DNA of 64,000 nt from assembly GCA_030544215.1 (NCBI GenBank), contig JARZZO010000001.1, forward strand, positions 38,467,670 through 38,531,669. The letters are read 5' to 3'. A program made the position numbers and the translations under genes. The notes beneath the pieces are model-generated. The model was not told the origin of the DNA and did not search any database. It saw nothing but the letters and a program-made list of their open reading frames with translations. This stretch comes from Zantedeschia hybrid cultivar (Eukaryota > Streptophyta > Magnoliopsida > Alismatales > Araceae). Positions 1 to 11,000 of this stretch are shown in pieces (within the stretch, counting starts at the first letter, position 1; each line of letters starts with the position of its first letter).

Positions 1-1121
1 GGATTATTCTGAATATCTCACGTTTACAACTTAAGTTTTAAAAGAGGGTTTTGATTTGATTTGTAAAAATCGTGCTATCAATAGTATTTCGATTTGAAGT
101 ATCAATATACTTAATAGAAATATATATATGATAGCATAGTCCACAAATATCACATATATGCAGAAAAATTAAATGGGGATGATCATGGACTGCTAAAACT
201 ACTACGGAATCATCGGAGCCAAACGATGATCCATAATAGGATCCTAATGTGAAAACAGCAACACTGGTTCCATTTGATGCGAGTCCTTCCTCTAGAGGTG
301 TCTTCAAAAGATCCTGTCCTCTTAGCTTAATCCAATACATTTAAATATGAAATTCAGGACTCGCAGGTCCACAAATGTACATTTAAACAATAAGAAACCT
401 TGATCTTATCAAGGAGAGTACAATCTTATAGGAAGGTAGAAGGTACACTTGGATTAAGAGAGAGGAGGACACGCAGGTCCTATTTAAAATCCCAAATGAA
501 ATAAGCATCGCATCCATTCACATTATTCATCACATGAAAATACTAAGTCCATGATCATCCCACCATAAAACACATCACATGTATCACAATCATCACATAA
601 TTGCTGTTTGATATTAAATTTTATAAATATAAAATTATAATACCAATTAGTTTTCAAAATAACATTTATTTCAGCATAATCAATAATATTCACAATATTA
701 TTGACAAATAAATTAACTAAACTATTCAGTTAATCTAAATACTAATTCAAACACTTTGAACAGAGAAATGTAATCAAGTTATGCATAAAATTAGTTTAAA
801 ACATTTTTAAACTAATTAATTTAACAAAGAAATTAATTATCTAAAACAACTTTAAATAATTAACTATCACCCTATTAAAAACAAAGCCCTTTAAGTAAAT
901 AACAGTTATTAAACACTTTAATAAGCTGTTAATAATCATAAAAAAATAATTAATAACAATTATTACTTATTTCTATAATTTTTCTGTTTTGAAACAATTT
1001 TAAAACGGGCTTAAATGGGCTAATAATGGGTTTAATGGGGTTAAACAGATATTAAAAACCAATTTTTAAAAATCAGAAAATGGGCCTAGCCCATTAGGGC
1101 CCAAACGGCCCGGGCCCAGGG

Positions 1122-1308
1122 CCCTGGCTCGGCCAGGGTCGAGCCCTGGCTCGGCCAGGGGGTCTGGCCCAGCCAGACCCGAGCCCTGGCTCGGCCAGGG
1201 TCGCACCCTGGCTCAGCCAGGGCGCCTGGCTCGGCCAAGGTCGAGCCCTGGTTCAGCCAGGGTCGAACCCTGGTCGAGCCAGGCACCGGACCTGGCCCAG
1301 CCAGGTCC
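1122..1308. repeat. Array of about nine GC-rich mini-hairpins
   Basis: At least nine short inverted repeats of the form (n)CTGGC-NNN-GCCAG(n) follow one another every 20-30 bp. Clear copies are 1122-1138, 1144-1160, 1161-1179, 1184-1200, 1206-1222 and 1288-1308. The outer stem bases change on both sides together: CCCTGGC pairs with GCCAGGG, GGTCTGGC with GCCAGACC, and GGACCTGGC with GCCAGGTCC. It lies in the transcribed leader of Copia-A. Confidence 0.75.
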
Positions 1309-1930
1309 AGGCCCAAGCCGGGTCCGGTCCGAACCGGCTCGGGACCGGCCGGCTCGGCAGATTCCTGCAACCCTAACCCTTTTGCAGAAGCTTCGGCTGG
1401 GAGGATCCGGCGCCGCCGCCCGCGAGCCCCGGCGCCGCCGGCCCCTACCGGCGTTGCCCTCGGCGCCGGCGACGTGCCCGGCGCCGGCAGGGCCGCCGGT
1501 GACCGGCGTTGGGGAGGAAATCGAGCCCCAAAAATCCCAAAAAACAATCTGTTTTTCAGGTTTAAAAACCCGAGTTCGGGCTCGATTTTTTGCACCTCCA
1601 AGGGCACTCCGGTGCCGATCTTCATGCCCAATGTGAAGTGGTGACTATCACCAATAGATCCAGACATCCGGGCCGCCATCCCAACAGTTGGAATGCACGT
1701 ACGAAGCCGCCGAAGTACCCCAGTTCATCATCACATGAAGAACTCCGAAAAACCCAAATAAAAATCCTAAAAATACAGAAAGATAATCAAATTGATCGTG
1801 ATCATCATATGCACACTAATCTGTCATTTTTAATCGGATTAAACACAAGAACACGTACAATACGGGTTCTTCACGCATAACGAGAAAAACACGCATAACG
1901 GTGCCGTTTTACAACCGAACCAGCGAACCT

Positions 1931-1943
1931 GGCTCTGATACCA
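1931..1943 (-). promoter_or_regulatory. Primer-binding site of Copia-A
   Basis: On the minus strand TGGTATCAGAGCC starts one base after the LTR terminus. This is the usual plant primer site complementary to the 3' end of initiator-Met tRNA. It fixes the orientation of the element and the LTR boundary. Confidence 0.9.
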
Positions 1944-2225
1944 CTGTAAGGAATCGCCAAGAACGCAGCGGAAATAAAAATGATTCCATTGTATCGGTTG
2001 CTGGGGTCGTAAAACGGACATTAAAATCTAAGCGGGAAGAACAGTTCTTCACCTTTGCGAGGTTTAGAATCTACCGTGGATGATGCCGACTCGGTAATCG
2101 CGCACGCGCACGATCTCTAGAGGTATCCACACGAGTCCCCGCAGCAGACGCGATTTCCTCCTCGACTTGAGTGCTCCGACCAGATCTCAAATCCACCATG
2201 CGCGGAGAGAGACAGATCCACTCCA

Positions 2226-2260
2226 AGAGAGAGAGAAGGAGAGAGAGAGAGGAGAGAGAG
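2226..2260. repeat. GA-rich simple repeat
   Basis: An imperfect (GA)n tract in the transcribed half of the Copia-A LTR, just downstream of its TATA box on the minus strand, where it reads as a CT tract. Confidence 0.85.
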
Positions 2261-2317
2261 AATCTGGGGAGTAAAATTCGTCCAACCAACTTTTTACCAC
2301 TCCCCCTTGGCCCTCCT

Positions 2318-2325
2318 TATATAGA
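2318..2325 (-). promoter_or_regulatory. TATA box of the Copia-A LTR
   Basis: On the minus strand CTATATAA lies upstream of a CT-rich stretch, at the position expected for the LTR promoter. The Copia-C LTR has TATATATA at the corresponding place (about 59417). Confidence 0.55.
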
Positions 2326-3531
2326 AATAAGGATAAGCACAACAGTTAATCCTCATGATTATCCAAGAGTTTGGCCTTGGATAATTCTCCATTAAATCTT
2401 CATGTTTATCCTGCAGCTTTTCACAAAAACCCAGATAAGCATGAAATTTAACATCTCTCACCGTCTGACGAGAACTCTTATGTGTGTGACCCTCTAGGCC
2501 CATATATCAGTCCAGTTGCAGGCCCATTAAACTTAAAACTGTTTCTTAAGTTTAATATTTATTAATTAACATTTAAACATCATATGTTAAATGATTAATT
2601 TAATAAACAAGTGAATTATCATCTGATGATCAAATCACTTGGCCTTCTGATCATGAACCGCACCAAACACTACCTCATGATCCCAGAAGATATAAGGGAT
2701 ACTTTTCCCTTCAATTGAACCTTTCCGTCTGCAGATACCGCACAGATATAATCCTTCACTCATGCAATGTCCCGATAACGCAAGGGTATGGTTTTATAGT
2801 CAAACCCTCTATTGCATTATCCAGATGGATTCCAGTACACAGTTAATATCTAGAAAGACATCTCTTTCATTTGACCCTGGCCAGGGATGTCTGTGTACAC
2901 ATCCATAGGACATTCTCTTTCCAGTCTTATACCAAGAGTGAGTGATCCCTTGTTGTTCACTCAATTACCTTCGCAAGCTTTCCACTGTATCTGAAAGACC
3001 GATTATGATGGACTTAATGGTTAAAGTCCACGAGTCAGAGAATCAAGATACAATGGTCCACAAACAAGGTATCATTGGTGACTCAGGTTAAAGGACCAAC
3101 TGTGCTACTGCAACGATTGAATTCCCTGGTTGACTAATAGGTATAATTACCATCCAGGAATTCTTATTTGGGTCTGTTCAGTGAACTCATTCTCTAATGA
3201 GCACCCACTTGTTTGTCTTAGTGTCACCACACGAGTGAATGTGAGATCATTCACCCTCATCATATGAGCAGACATAACTTGTGTCGATCTTATCGGATAT
3301 TTAATGTCCATCTCAAATATCCTATGATCGAGAACTATTTAAGACAATTGCCTTAGGATATTGATCTCACTATCATGATCTCATCATAATTCAATATCCC
3401 ATACATTTGTCTATGGACCTTCATTACGATAGTCGTTTGCGAGAACTATTAAATGAAGAAATAATTGCCTTTATTAATAATCTGAACTAGAATGTACAAT
3501 GATTGGCGATGAGGCCACCCAATTCTAACAC

Positions 3532-3565
3532 GGGTCTCCGGTCATAGGATGGCGGGTCGTTACAT
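3532..3565 (+). mobile_element. 34-bp terminal remnant of a K-type LTR
   Basis: These bases are the last 34 positions of a plus-oriented K-type LTR, ending GGCGGGTCGTTACA. They are the reverse complement of the outer end of the LTRs that start at 30589 and 36468, and the GACCGGAGACCC text places them in the K2 subtype. Copia-A cuts the remnant on the left. On the right it abuts the K1 leader exactly where gag would begin. The rest of this LTR must lie beyond Copia-A, left of the window. Confidence 0.75.
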
Positions 3566-3706
3566 AATCGCCTACAGACACAAAATCGAAAAGTTCTAGT
3601 TAGAATCCTAAAACCTATACTACCGTCGTGCCTGTACGGGATAACGTAATTATTTGCCGGACTCACGACATTTAACCTAGTTATTCATTTATTTGCCAGA
3701 CCGAAT
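3566..3706 (-). other. Leader of K1 between PBS and gag
   Basis: On the minus strand this matches, block for block, the 56800-56942 leader of K6, which runs from the primer site to the gag start. It holds no gene. The sequence stops at the base where the K6 gag ATG would begin, because another LTR was inserted there. Confidence 0.8.
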
Positions 3707-3718
3707 GCTCTGATACCA
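3707..3718 (-). promoter_or_regulatory. Primer-binding site of K1
   Basis: On the minus strand TGGTATCAGAGC lies two bases inside the LTR end, as in other initiator-Met-primed elements. Confidence 0.9.
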
Positions 3719-3976
3719 ACTGTAACGACCCGCCACCCTATAATCGGGGATGCAATTACTAAATGGGTACCGAATCATTAATTTGGAACCAAACCAGGAT
3801 TTAAGTCTGGGAAATAAATAATAAACTAAGCTAAACATTCACATCGCATTGAATTGAAAGGAAAGTGCAGAAATTCAAAAGTTATTACAATGCGACTCGA
3901 TACAACAAATAATTACATACTCCAACAGAAAAGAAATGATTATACATACAGGCCAGGAATAAAATAACAACTACAT

Positions 3977-4114
3977 CGGGGCATACCCCGGAACAACAGC
4001 CGTCGGCGCTCAACACACAGCCGCACACTCCTCGCTAAGTCTGTCGGGAGTGCTCACTTGAAAACTGCAGGGGTGAGTCTCAACGAAAAGACTCATTAGG
4101 GATCCTTCGATCCC
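3977..4114. other. Two conserved hairpins in the K LTR
   Basis: CGGGG-CATA-CCCCG (3977-3990) and GGGATC-CTTC-GATCCC (4099-4114) are perfect small hairpins. Both recur in every K LTR I checked, for example near 30844 and 30972, 36724 and 36851, and on the plus strand near 52265 and 52140. They lie about 110-130 bp apart near the inner end of the LTR, probably in R/U5. A role in RNA 3' end formation or packaging is inference. Confidence 0.7.
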
Positions 4115-4842
4115 CACTGCCCACACACACACCCACAAGTGCAAAGTACAGCGGAGATATAGTAACCAAGTAAAGCAGTAAATACTACACCTAAATTTCC
4201 ATGTGAATCACATGCATTCGAAGTATAATTATCATGCATAATTCCAATTTACCAGGGAACCCGTAATCAGCGTATCCTCAAAACACGTCAACCACACAAC
4301 GAAAGTGGGAAACACCGACCCGCTGAGACCAAACAGTAACCCCTCGGATAGCACGCTGGCTACCTCGACAGTTACTCCTTCCCCCAGCAAACACCGACCC
4401 GCTGAGACCAAACAGTAACCCCTCAGATAGCACGCTGGCTACTCCGGCCCAACTGGCTCAGGTGGTTACTCCTTCCCCCAGCACGAGTAACACTCCAAAA
4501 GGTACCACTCCGACACCCGTACAAGCTAGCTAACCCCGGGGTTCACCAGGTGACCCTCTCCCACTAGGCGTCACCCCGCCACTGCTCCCGTCAGAGGTGT
4601 GTCCCTCCGCACCGACACAGGGTGTAGAACGCTACAACTGTCACCTAGGCCCACCGAAACAGAAAACACGGCACGGTGTGATCCGGTCACAGAAGAAGTC
4701 CACAGTCGCACGACATCCAATGCGGTGCCATCCGGTCACGAAGAGTTCATCATCATCGAGTGTACTAGAGTATGCATTTAACCAACTATATAGCAGTGTA
4801 AACACATTTTACTGGCATGGATTAGTATGGTTCTGTCTTGAA

Positions 4843-5205
4843 TCCCGTCGCCCAAGACCGACACCATTCAAGCACCCTAAACTGGTTCATGAAATCCCGT
4901 CCTCATAATCTGGCCTAAAAGGCGTCGCTACAGGTAGCCGCCTTTTAAAAGGAGTCGACATCCTCATACGCCGATTAACAGGAAATCCGGAATTAACAGA
5001 AAACCTTAATCGGGAGATTTCTACCTTAAAAGGCGTCATGGTGTCCCGACGCTATTCCAAATAGCGTCGTACAAGCATGACGTCTTTCAGCGTCAGAATC
5101 CCCGAACTGACAGGGCCTTAGTGGAACGATTTCTGTCTAAAAGGTGTCGTGATGGCCCGACGCCCTTTTAAAAGGCGTCGTCCATGCACGACGTGTTTTA
5201 GTGCC
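4843..5205. repeat. GCGTC/GACGC dyad cluster, inner, K1 LTR
   Basis: Four sites hold seven dyads, some degenerate. A single one lies at about 4843. Fused pairs lie near 4916-4980, 5030-5095 and 5138-5205. Inside each dyad GCGTC and GACGC are ten bases apart, and the join between fused dyads is also ten or eleven bases (for example CTTTTAAAAG). Confidence 0.9.
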
Positions 5206-5754
5206 AGAAATCAGGTTCTGCCTCGAGTCCGAGGGCTCTCTTTCCACCCCCAAAAACCCCAAGAACAGAGGAGAAAGAGGGCAAACCAAGCCATCATGAA
5301 TCCACATCCATAGAAACTCCCATTCCCATCAAAAGAAAAGCCCCTAACATGCTCATTCTACCCCAAAACCAAAGATCCATAACATGCTTTAAACGGGGGA
5401 AACATGGTTTAAAACACAACACTATGGGAACCGTCACACTACCGGTTACTTGAACTCCTTCAAGCTCCAAGCCGTCCGCCCGTCTCGCCCCACGCCGCCT
5501 CCGGTACCGCCGAGGTCGTCCTTACTCCACCGGGACGTCAGCCGCCGTCCGGAGAGTAAACGCCGCGGAGGAAGTAGTGGTGGTAGTGGCGAGAGCTAAG
5601 TGGTTGATGGCGTTGGAGGGAAAGACGAAGTGGTGGAAGGAAAGAAAGAGGGGAAAGGGGCATCGCCGGAGTCGCCGGAGGTAGGGTGGAGAGGAAGAGA
5701 GAAGGAAGAAAATGAGGAAAAGAGGGAAGGCTTGCGGGGTTAACCAGAGACCGG

Positions 5755-6075
5755 CTAAAACGCGTCGACATGTACAGACGCCTATCAGTTGACTTGACGG
5801 CCGCTTTGACAGGACTCTGAAACGCTCTGACAACAGTCTGAAATGCGTCGTCCATCCAAGACGTCGTTCAGACGACAAGACTGGCGCCGTACACTGACAA
5901 CCCAGGGTCGCAGTCTGAAAGGCGTCGTCCCTCGCGGACGCCGTTCAGCCGACATGTCAGGGCCGTACTCTCGCAGCCCAAAGCCAGTCCACGTGGAACC
6001 CACGTAGCACAAGCTAAAACGCGTCTGCCTCGCTGGACGCCGTTTAAACCGCGTCGAGCCCGCTCGACGCGAAAC
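5755..6075. repeat. GCGTC/GACGC dyad cluster, outer, K1 LTR
   Basis: Single dyads near 5759, 5845 and 5921 have centres GACATGTACA, GTCCATCCAA and GTCCCTCGCG. A fused pair lies near 6019-6070 with join CGTTTAAACC. The arms read TAAAACGCGTC or GAAAGGCGTC on the left and GACGCC(T/G)nTCAG on the right. Confidence 0.9.
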
Positions 6076-6316
6076 ATCACAGAGTCTCTGCCCCACTGGA
6101 GCTTGAACTACAGGGTCCGACCCTGAAAACCGGATTCGAAAGCCTCAGTCCTTATAGTCGCCCTCCAGCTGGGGCCCTGCTGGCCGGCACCTGCGGGGCA
6201 GGTTGCCGGTGACAGGGAGCCGCCGCCCCCCACCCTGCGCGCAGCTAGGGTTTCCTAGCTGCACTCGAGTGGGTGGGGGGGGCGGGCCTGATGGGCCGGG
6301 CCGGGGCCCCGGGTCC

Positions 6317-6397
6317 GAGCCAGCCCGGCCTTGGACCCAGACCAGGTCCGCTCCCTTGTGGACGGACCTGGGTCTGGACCAAGGGCCGGCTGGGCTC
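6317..6397. repeat. Long imperfect inverted repeat in the Copia-B leader
   Basis: The arms 6317-6350 and 6363-6397 are imperfect reverse complements over about 33 bases around a 12-base loop. Runs such as CCAGACC/GGTCTGG and AGGTCCG/CGGACCT pair exactly. The repeat lies in the GC-rich part of the leader, the same place as the mini-hairpin array of Copia-A. Confidence 0.75.
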
Positions 6398-7530
6398 AGC
6401 CTAGGGTCCGGTCCGGACCATTGGACCGCAGCCCCTATTTCCCCCTTATTTTCCTATATTTAATCCCTATTTCTATCTATTTATTGTCCCATATTAATAC
6501 AAAACTTAATTAATTTATGAAATTAAATTTTATAATTAGATTGAGTTCTGTTTTTAATAATATAGTGCAATAATTAGATTAATATGGATTAATATGATTA
6601 TTAACAGTTTGTTGTTAATTTAATCTAATTGTTAGATTAAAGAAAATTAATGGGGAGTTAATTTAAATGTTAAATTTATTATTTAATGTCTGTTAATCTT
6701 ACTAGCATGAAATATTACAATCTTGTCAATTTGGAATTTTATGTACATTTATTTTAAATGTGCATTAGCTTGCTTATTTAAATCTTAATTTATATTAGCA
6801 TGCTTAAATTGGAAATTTTTCGAAAAATTCTAAATCCAAATTTTGTTTGGTACCTGGTTTTATGAAACCTAAAATTAGTTATTTTCGAAATATTTCTTTA
6901 GCCATTTGATGTGCAATTCATGTATTGATTGTTTAAATAGAACACATGGTGGTCATGGACGATCATTAATTGTGGATGTGAAATATGGTTGTGTGATTTA
7001 TTAATTGTTAATAAATAGAGATATGCGAACCTCTCCCTCTCATATTCCAATTTATTTCTACCTCCCTCCTTGATGTAATCGTCATAAGGCTTCCTCCTTT
7101 TATACGTTATCTTGTAATTATGAATTATGATGTAATTTGATCGAGGCGGCTGCGCACGGAGTGAGGATGATCCACAACTGCAACCAGATGAAGATGAAGG
7201 AGTTTATTAAATCTATGAGTTTGTAGACTCATGATATAAACTGTTATATTGTGTGTGTGTGCGTGTTTGACTGTCTGGCTCAAGTCAAACCGCAGTGCCG
7301 TCCATGACTACACTAATGACATGTATGTGATGCGTGTGTTTCTATTTTGATTGTGAATCAAATTAGCTAGGTTATTAGTATAAATATATATATTCGATAT
7401 ATTTAATACTATCACCTAGGATTAGACCGAACTAAATAAGTAAAACCTTCGTAACAAATTCTAAGCCGGAGCGCGAGTCATTGAGAATGCACTGCGTGGC
7501 TCTCCATCAATATGATTAATAAAACTTAAT

Positions 7531-7930
7531 TCAGTGGTGGCAGATACTATGTGTTTACTCGAGGTTTGCCATTCACTGATGAAAGGACTATTAATCATGG
7601 CATTCAATGCCTTTGGATAAGAGTATAGGAACGATACAGTCATCCACGTGTTTATCCGGGAATTATATTTCTACTCTACTTTCTCACGTATTGATGGTAA
7701 TGCTTAGACCGGGGATAATGGTCTACTATGTTTATCCGGGACCATTAATAACCTGGGAGCCGAAATATGATCGGATATTGCAAGGAGTGGCAATTATCAT
7801 GAGATGATTGCTCTGAGATAGCGATATGATACTACGTGTTTACCCTAGATCATACCGTGATGCTTGGAGATTTTGATCCCCACTAGGAGACAGTCGGCAT
7901 CTCCCGTTCTGTATATCTGAAGGTTATACA
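7531..7930 (+). other. Structured leader: four hairpins with a common loop, then two more
   Basis: Four successive inverted repeats enclose a similar loop, (ACTA)TGTTTAYCCGGG-like. Hairpin 1 pairs TCAGTG/CACTGA and TGGCA/TGCCA (7531-7579). Hairpin 2 pairs AGAGTA 7620-7625 with TACTCT 7672-7677. Hairpin 3 pairs AATGGTC 7717-7723 with GACCATT 7740-7746. Hairpin 4 pairs TATGAT 7825-7830 with ATCATA 7849-7854. Two further hairpins follow before 7935 (GGAGA/TCTCC and CTGTATA/TTATACAG). Copia-C has the same series at about 60280-60680. Confidence 0.75.
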
Positions 7931-8038
7931 GTCCGTCGAAAATTAATGGGAGTAAAACTAGATAATAAAAGACCATATCTTGTTTTAGTTAATCTGAATA
8001 CCTGCTAATTATCATTTGATTATGTCCTATAGACTAGA

Positions 8039-11000
8039 ATGTCGCATTATAACACGTTGAGAGGCATACTTGATGCCAACCGTTTGACAGGCACCAACTA
8101 CTCAGACTGGCTCAGGAACCTGAAGATTGTCCTCAGGTCTGCGCAGATTGCCTACGTCTTGGATAATGAACCTCCTTCTGAACCAGCATTCGATGCCCCA
8201 GAGGAGGAAATGATAGCGTATGAAAAATGGAAGGAAGATTCCACCATGGCCCAATGCTACATGTTAGCCTCTATGAGCAATGAGTTGCAGAGGCAACATG
8301 AAGAGATGGATGCTAAATCCATTATGCTCCATTTGGAGGAGCTATTTGGTGAGCAGAGCAGAATCGAACGATATGAGATATCGAAGAATCTGTTCAAGGC
8401 TCAGATGGCAGAGGGAACTTCAGTACAGAATCACGTGTTGAAGATGATTGAGTGGGTGGAGAGGCTGGATGCTCTTGGGATTACACTTCCCAAGGAGATG
8501 CACACAGACCTCGTGTTATCTTCACTTCCACAGTCATATGCTCAGTTCATCGTTAACTTTAACATGAACAAAATCCAGACTACCTTAACTGAACTACTGA
8601 ACATGTTAAAGACTGCAGAGGGGAACCTTGTGAAGGATAAACCCCAAGTCCTCATAGTTGGTAAGACCAACAGAAAAAGACTTGCAGTCCAAGCTTTTCG
8701 GAAAGGTAAGAATAAGGTTCATAGGAAGGCGAAGGTTGTCAAGAAAGATAAAGGTAAAAGTGTTGAGAAAGGTGATTGCTTCTACTGTCACCAAAAGGGC
8801 CACTGGAAGAAGAATTGCAAAGAATACCTCAAGGACAAAGCTCAAGGAACTATGAAGCAGCAGGACGCTTTAGGTATCTATATGATAGATGTAAACTTGT
8901 CAATAAGAGATTGTACATCATGGGTATTAGATACTGGATGTGTATCTCATATCCGCAATTCTGTGCAGGGACTGACAAGAAGACGTAAGCTGAGGACCGG
9001 TGAGGAGGAGCTGAGGCTAGGTAACGGCGCAAGAGTTGCGGCAATCGCTGTGCGGACAGTGAAGCTCAAGCTACCATCCAAAGACACTTTTTTATTTGAT
9101 GATTGTTATTATGTACTTAGCGTAATAAGGAACATTATTTCTATTTCATGTTTAGATAGAATTGGATACAATTTAAACTTTGGGAACAATGGTTGTTCAA
9201 TTTATTTCGAAAATAAATTAATAGCTTTTGCTAGTTTATCCAATGATTTGTATCTATTAAATGTGTCTCATGAAAATTTACACATCGGTTCTTCAATTAA
9301 AAGAAGTAAGTATGAAATGAACAAAGCCTACTTGTGGCATTGTAGGCTTGGACACATTGTTGAAAATAGACTCCAAAGGATGCATAAAGATGGATATTTA
9401 GATCCATTTGATTATGAATCATATGCAACCTGTGAGTCATGTTTAATGGGTAAAATGGCTAAGTCTCCATTTAGTGGAACTGGGGAACGAGCCAAAGACA
9501 TATTAGAACTCATACATTCAGATATATGTGGTCTTATGTCAACAGAAGTCATTGGTGGTTTCTCATACTTCATTACATTCATTGATGATTACTCAAGGTT
9601 TGGATATATATACTTATTGAAGTATAAATCTGAAGCCTTTGAGAAATTCATAGAATTTAAGAATGAAGCAGAAAAACAAACAGAAAAGAGTATAAAAACC
9701 ATATGATCTGATCGGGGTGGTGAATACTTGAGTACTGAGTTCATTAAATACTTCAAGGATAATGGTATCCTTTCTCCGCTTACACCTCTTTATACACTTC
9801 ACATGAATGGTGTATCAGAAAGGAGAAATCGCACATTAATGAAAATGGTGCGATCCATGATGAGCATGTCCAAATTACCAGTGTCCTTATGAGGATATGA
9901 ACTTAGCTCGGCTATGTATATCCTGAACAAGGTACCCAGCAAGTCTGTTGAAACCTATGAGATATGGAATGGGAAGGAAACCAGACGTTAAACATGTTAA
10001 AGTCTAGGGATGTCCTGCTCATGTTAAAAGACATGACGCAGATAAGCTGGAATCCATAACTGACAAATGCAGATTTCTGGGATATCCAAAGGAAACTTAT
10101 GGATATTACTTTTATCATCCTGGTGAACAAAATGTGTTTGTGGCCAGGAGAGCTGTCTTTATGAAAGAAAATTATATTCTCCAGAAGGACAGTAGGAGTA
10201 AAGTAACTCTGGAAGAAATTCCAAACCCACAAACTGGTTCATTAGATGAACCATCAGTTTTTGAACTTGTTCAAAAAGATACACAGGAACCTCGTAGGTC
10301 TGAAAGAGTACCTAAACCACCAGAAAGATATGTAGGACATGTTAATTTGGATGATTCAAGGATACCCTATAATGAGGATGATGATCCTAAGACTTACCAG
10401 GAGGCCATTGAAAGTCCAGAGGTCGGGAAATGGCGGGAAGCCATGAATTCTTAAATATAGTCTATATACATCAACCAAGTTTGGAACTTGGTAGATTTAC
10501 CCGATGGTATAGTACCTATCGGCTGTGAAGGGATCTATAAAAGAAAGATCGGTGCAGATGGATGTATTGAGACTTATAATGTAAGATTAATGGCGAAAGG
10601 CTATCGTCAAAGACAAGGTGTTGACTATGACGAAATATTTTCACCCGTTGCTATGATTAAGTCTATAAGAATTCTTCTCGCCATTGTTGCCTACCATGAT
10701 TATGAAATCTGGCAGATGGATGTGAAGACTGCATTCCTCAATGGAAACCTTGAGGAGAAGGTGTATATGATACAACCAGAAGGATTCACATCCAAAGAAT
10801 CTCCAGACAAGGTATGCAAGTTGCAGAGGTCCATTTATGGACTGAAGCAAGCTTCCCGAAGCTGGAACATAAGATTTGATGAGGCAATCAAATCTTATGG
10901 CTTCATTAAGAATGAAGATGAACCTTGTGTATACAAGAAAAACAGTGGGAGCGCAATCACATTTCTGGTTCTTTACGTTGATGACATTCTACTCATTGGG

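Larger units (their letters stand above)
1..1944 (-). mobile_element. Copia-A internal leader (cut by the window edge)
   Basis: Read on the minus strand, this follows the primer-binding site of the LTR at 1945-3531, so it is the 5' untranslated part of a minus-strand Copia-like element. From right to left it has about 250 bases of unique leader, a very GC-rich block (about 1700 to 1090), then AT-rich sequence to the edge. The same order (PBS, GC-rich block, AT-rich block, then gag) is seen in Copia-B on the plus strand at 6157-8038, and this supports the reading. Gag would lie left of the window. The open frames here (a proline/glycine-rich one over the GC block and a 100-codon one at 38-340) have no domain I recognise and look like by-products of composition. 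Confidence 0.7.
1945..3531 (-). mobile_element. 5' LTR of Copia-A
   Basis: The 1587-bp LTR reads TGTTAGAATTGGG at its start (right side) and ends CCTTACA next to the primer site (left side). It belongs to the same LTR group as the solo LTR 41127-42711, the Copia-C LTR 58301-59886 and the split 3' LTR of Copia-B. Shared blocks include the start region with TTAATAAANGGCA, several stretches around the middle, and a TATA box followed by a GC-rich downstream part. The right flank is CGGGT; the matching duplication would be outside the window. Confidence 0.85.
3721..6156 (-). mobile_element. 5' LTR of chromovirus-like element K1
   Basis: A 2.44-kb LTR, subtype 1 (outer text ACCCTATAATCGGGG). It is close to the plus-strand LTRs at 50191-52536 and 54512-56785. 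Its inner end TGTAACGACCCGCC touches the primer site. Its outer end reads CCTCAGTCCTTATA where sister copies have CCTTACA, so the terminal dinucleotide is mutated. From the inner end outwards it has two R-region hairpins, a first dyad cluster (4843-5205), a CT-rich stretch with the GC-rich segment near 5480-5560, and a second dyad cluster (5755-6075). The right flank is GTCGC in the Copia-B leader. Confidence 0.88.
6157..8038 (+). mobile_element. Copia-B leader upstream of gag
   Basis: About 1.9 kb of non-coding leader of the plus-strand Copia-B, starting where K1 inserted, so the 5' LTR and primer site of Copia-B are not in view. It has a GC-rich block (6157-6440) with a long inverted repeat, an AT-rich block (6440-7130), a TG tract near 7247, and a structured block (7460-7940) just before gag. 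The structured block is clearly homologous to 60190-60680 of Copia-C. No gene is seen. Confidence 0.75.

Noticed and set aside
38..340. 100-codon minus-strand frame resembling a gene fragment
   Set aside because: It lies in the Copia-A leader at the place where Copia-B and Copia-C have non-coding leader, and no domain is recognised.
1086..1679. 197-codon Gly/Pro/Ala-rich minus-strand frame
   Set aside because: Its length comes from the GC-rich mini-hairpin array, which has few stop codons; no known fold.
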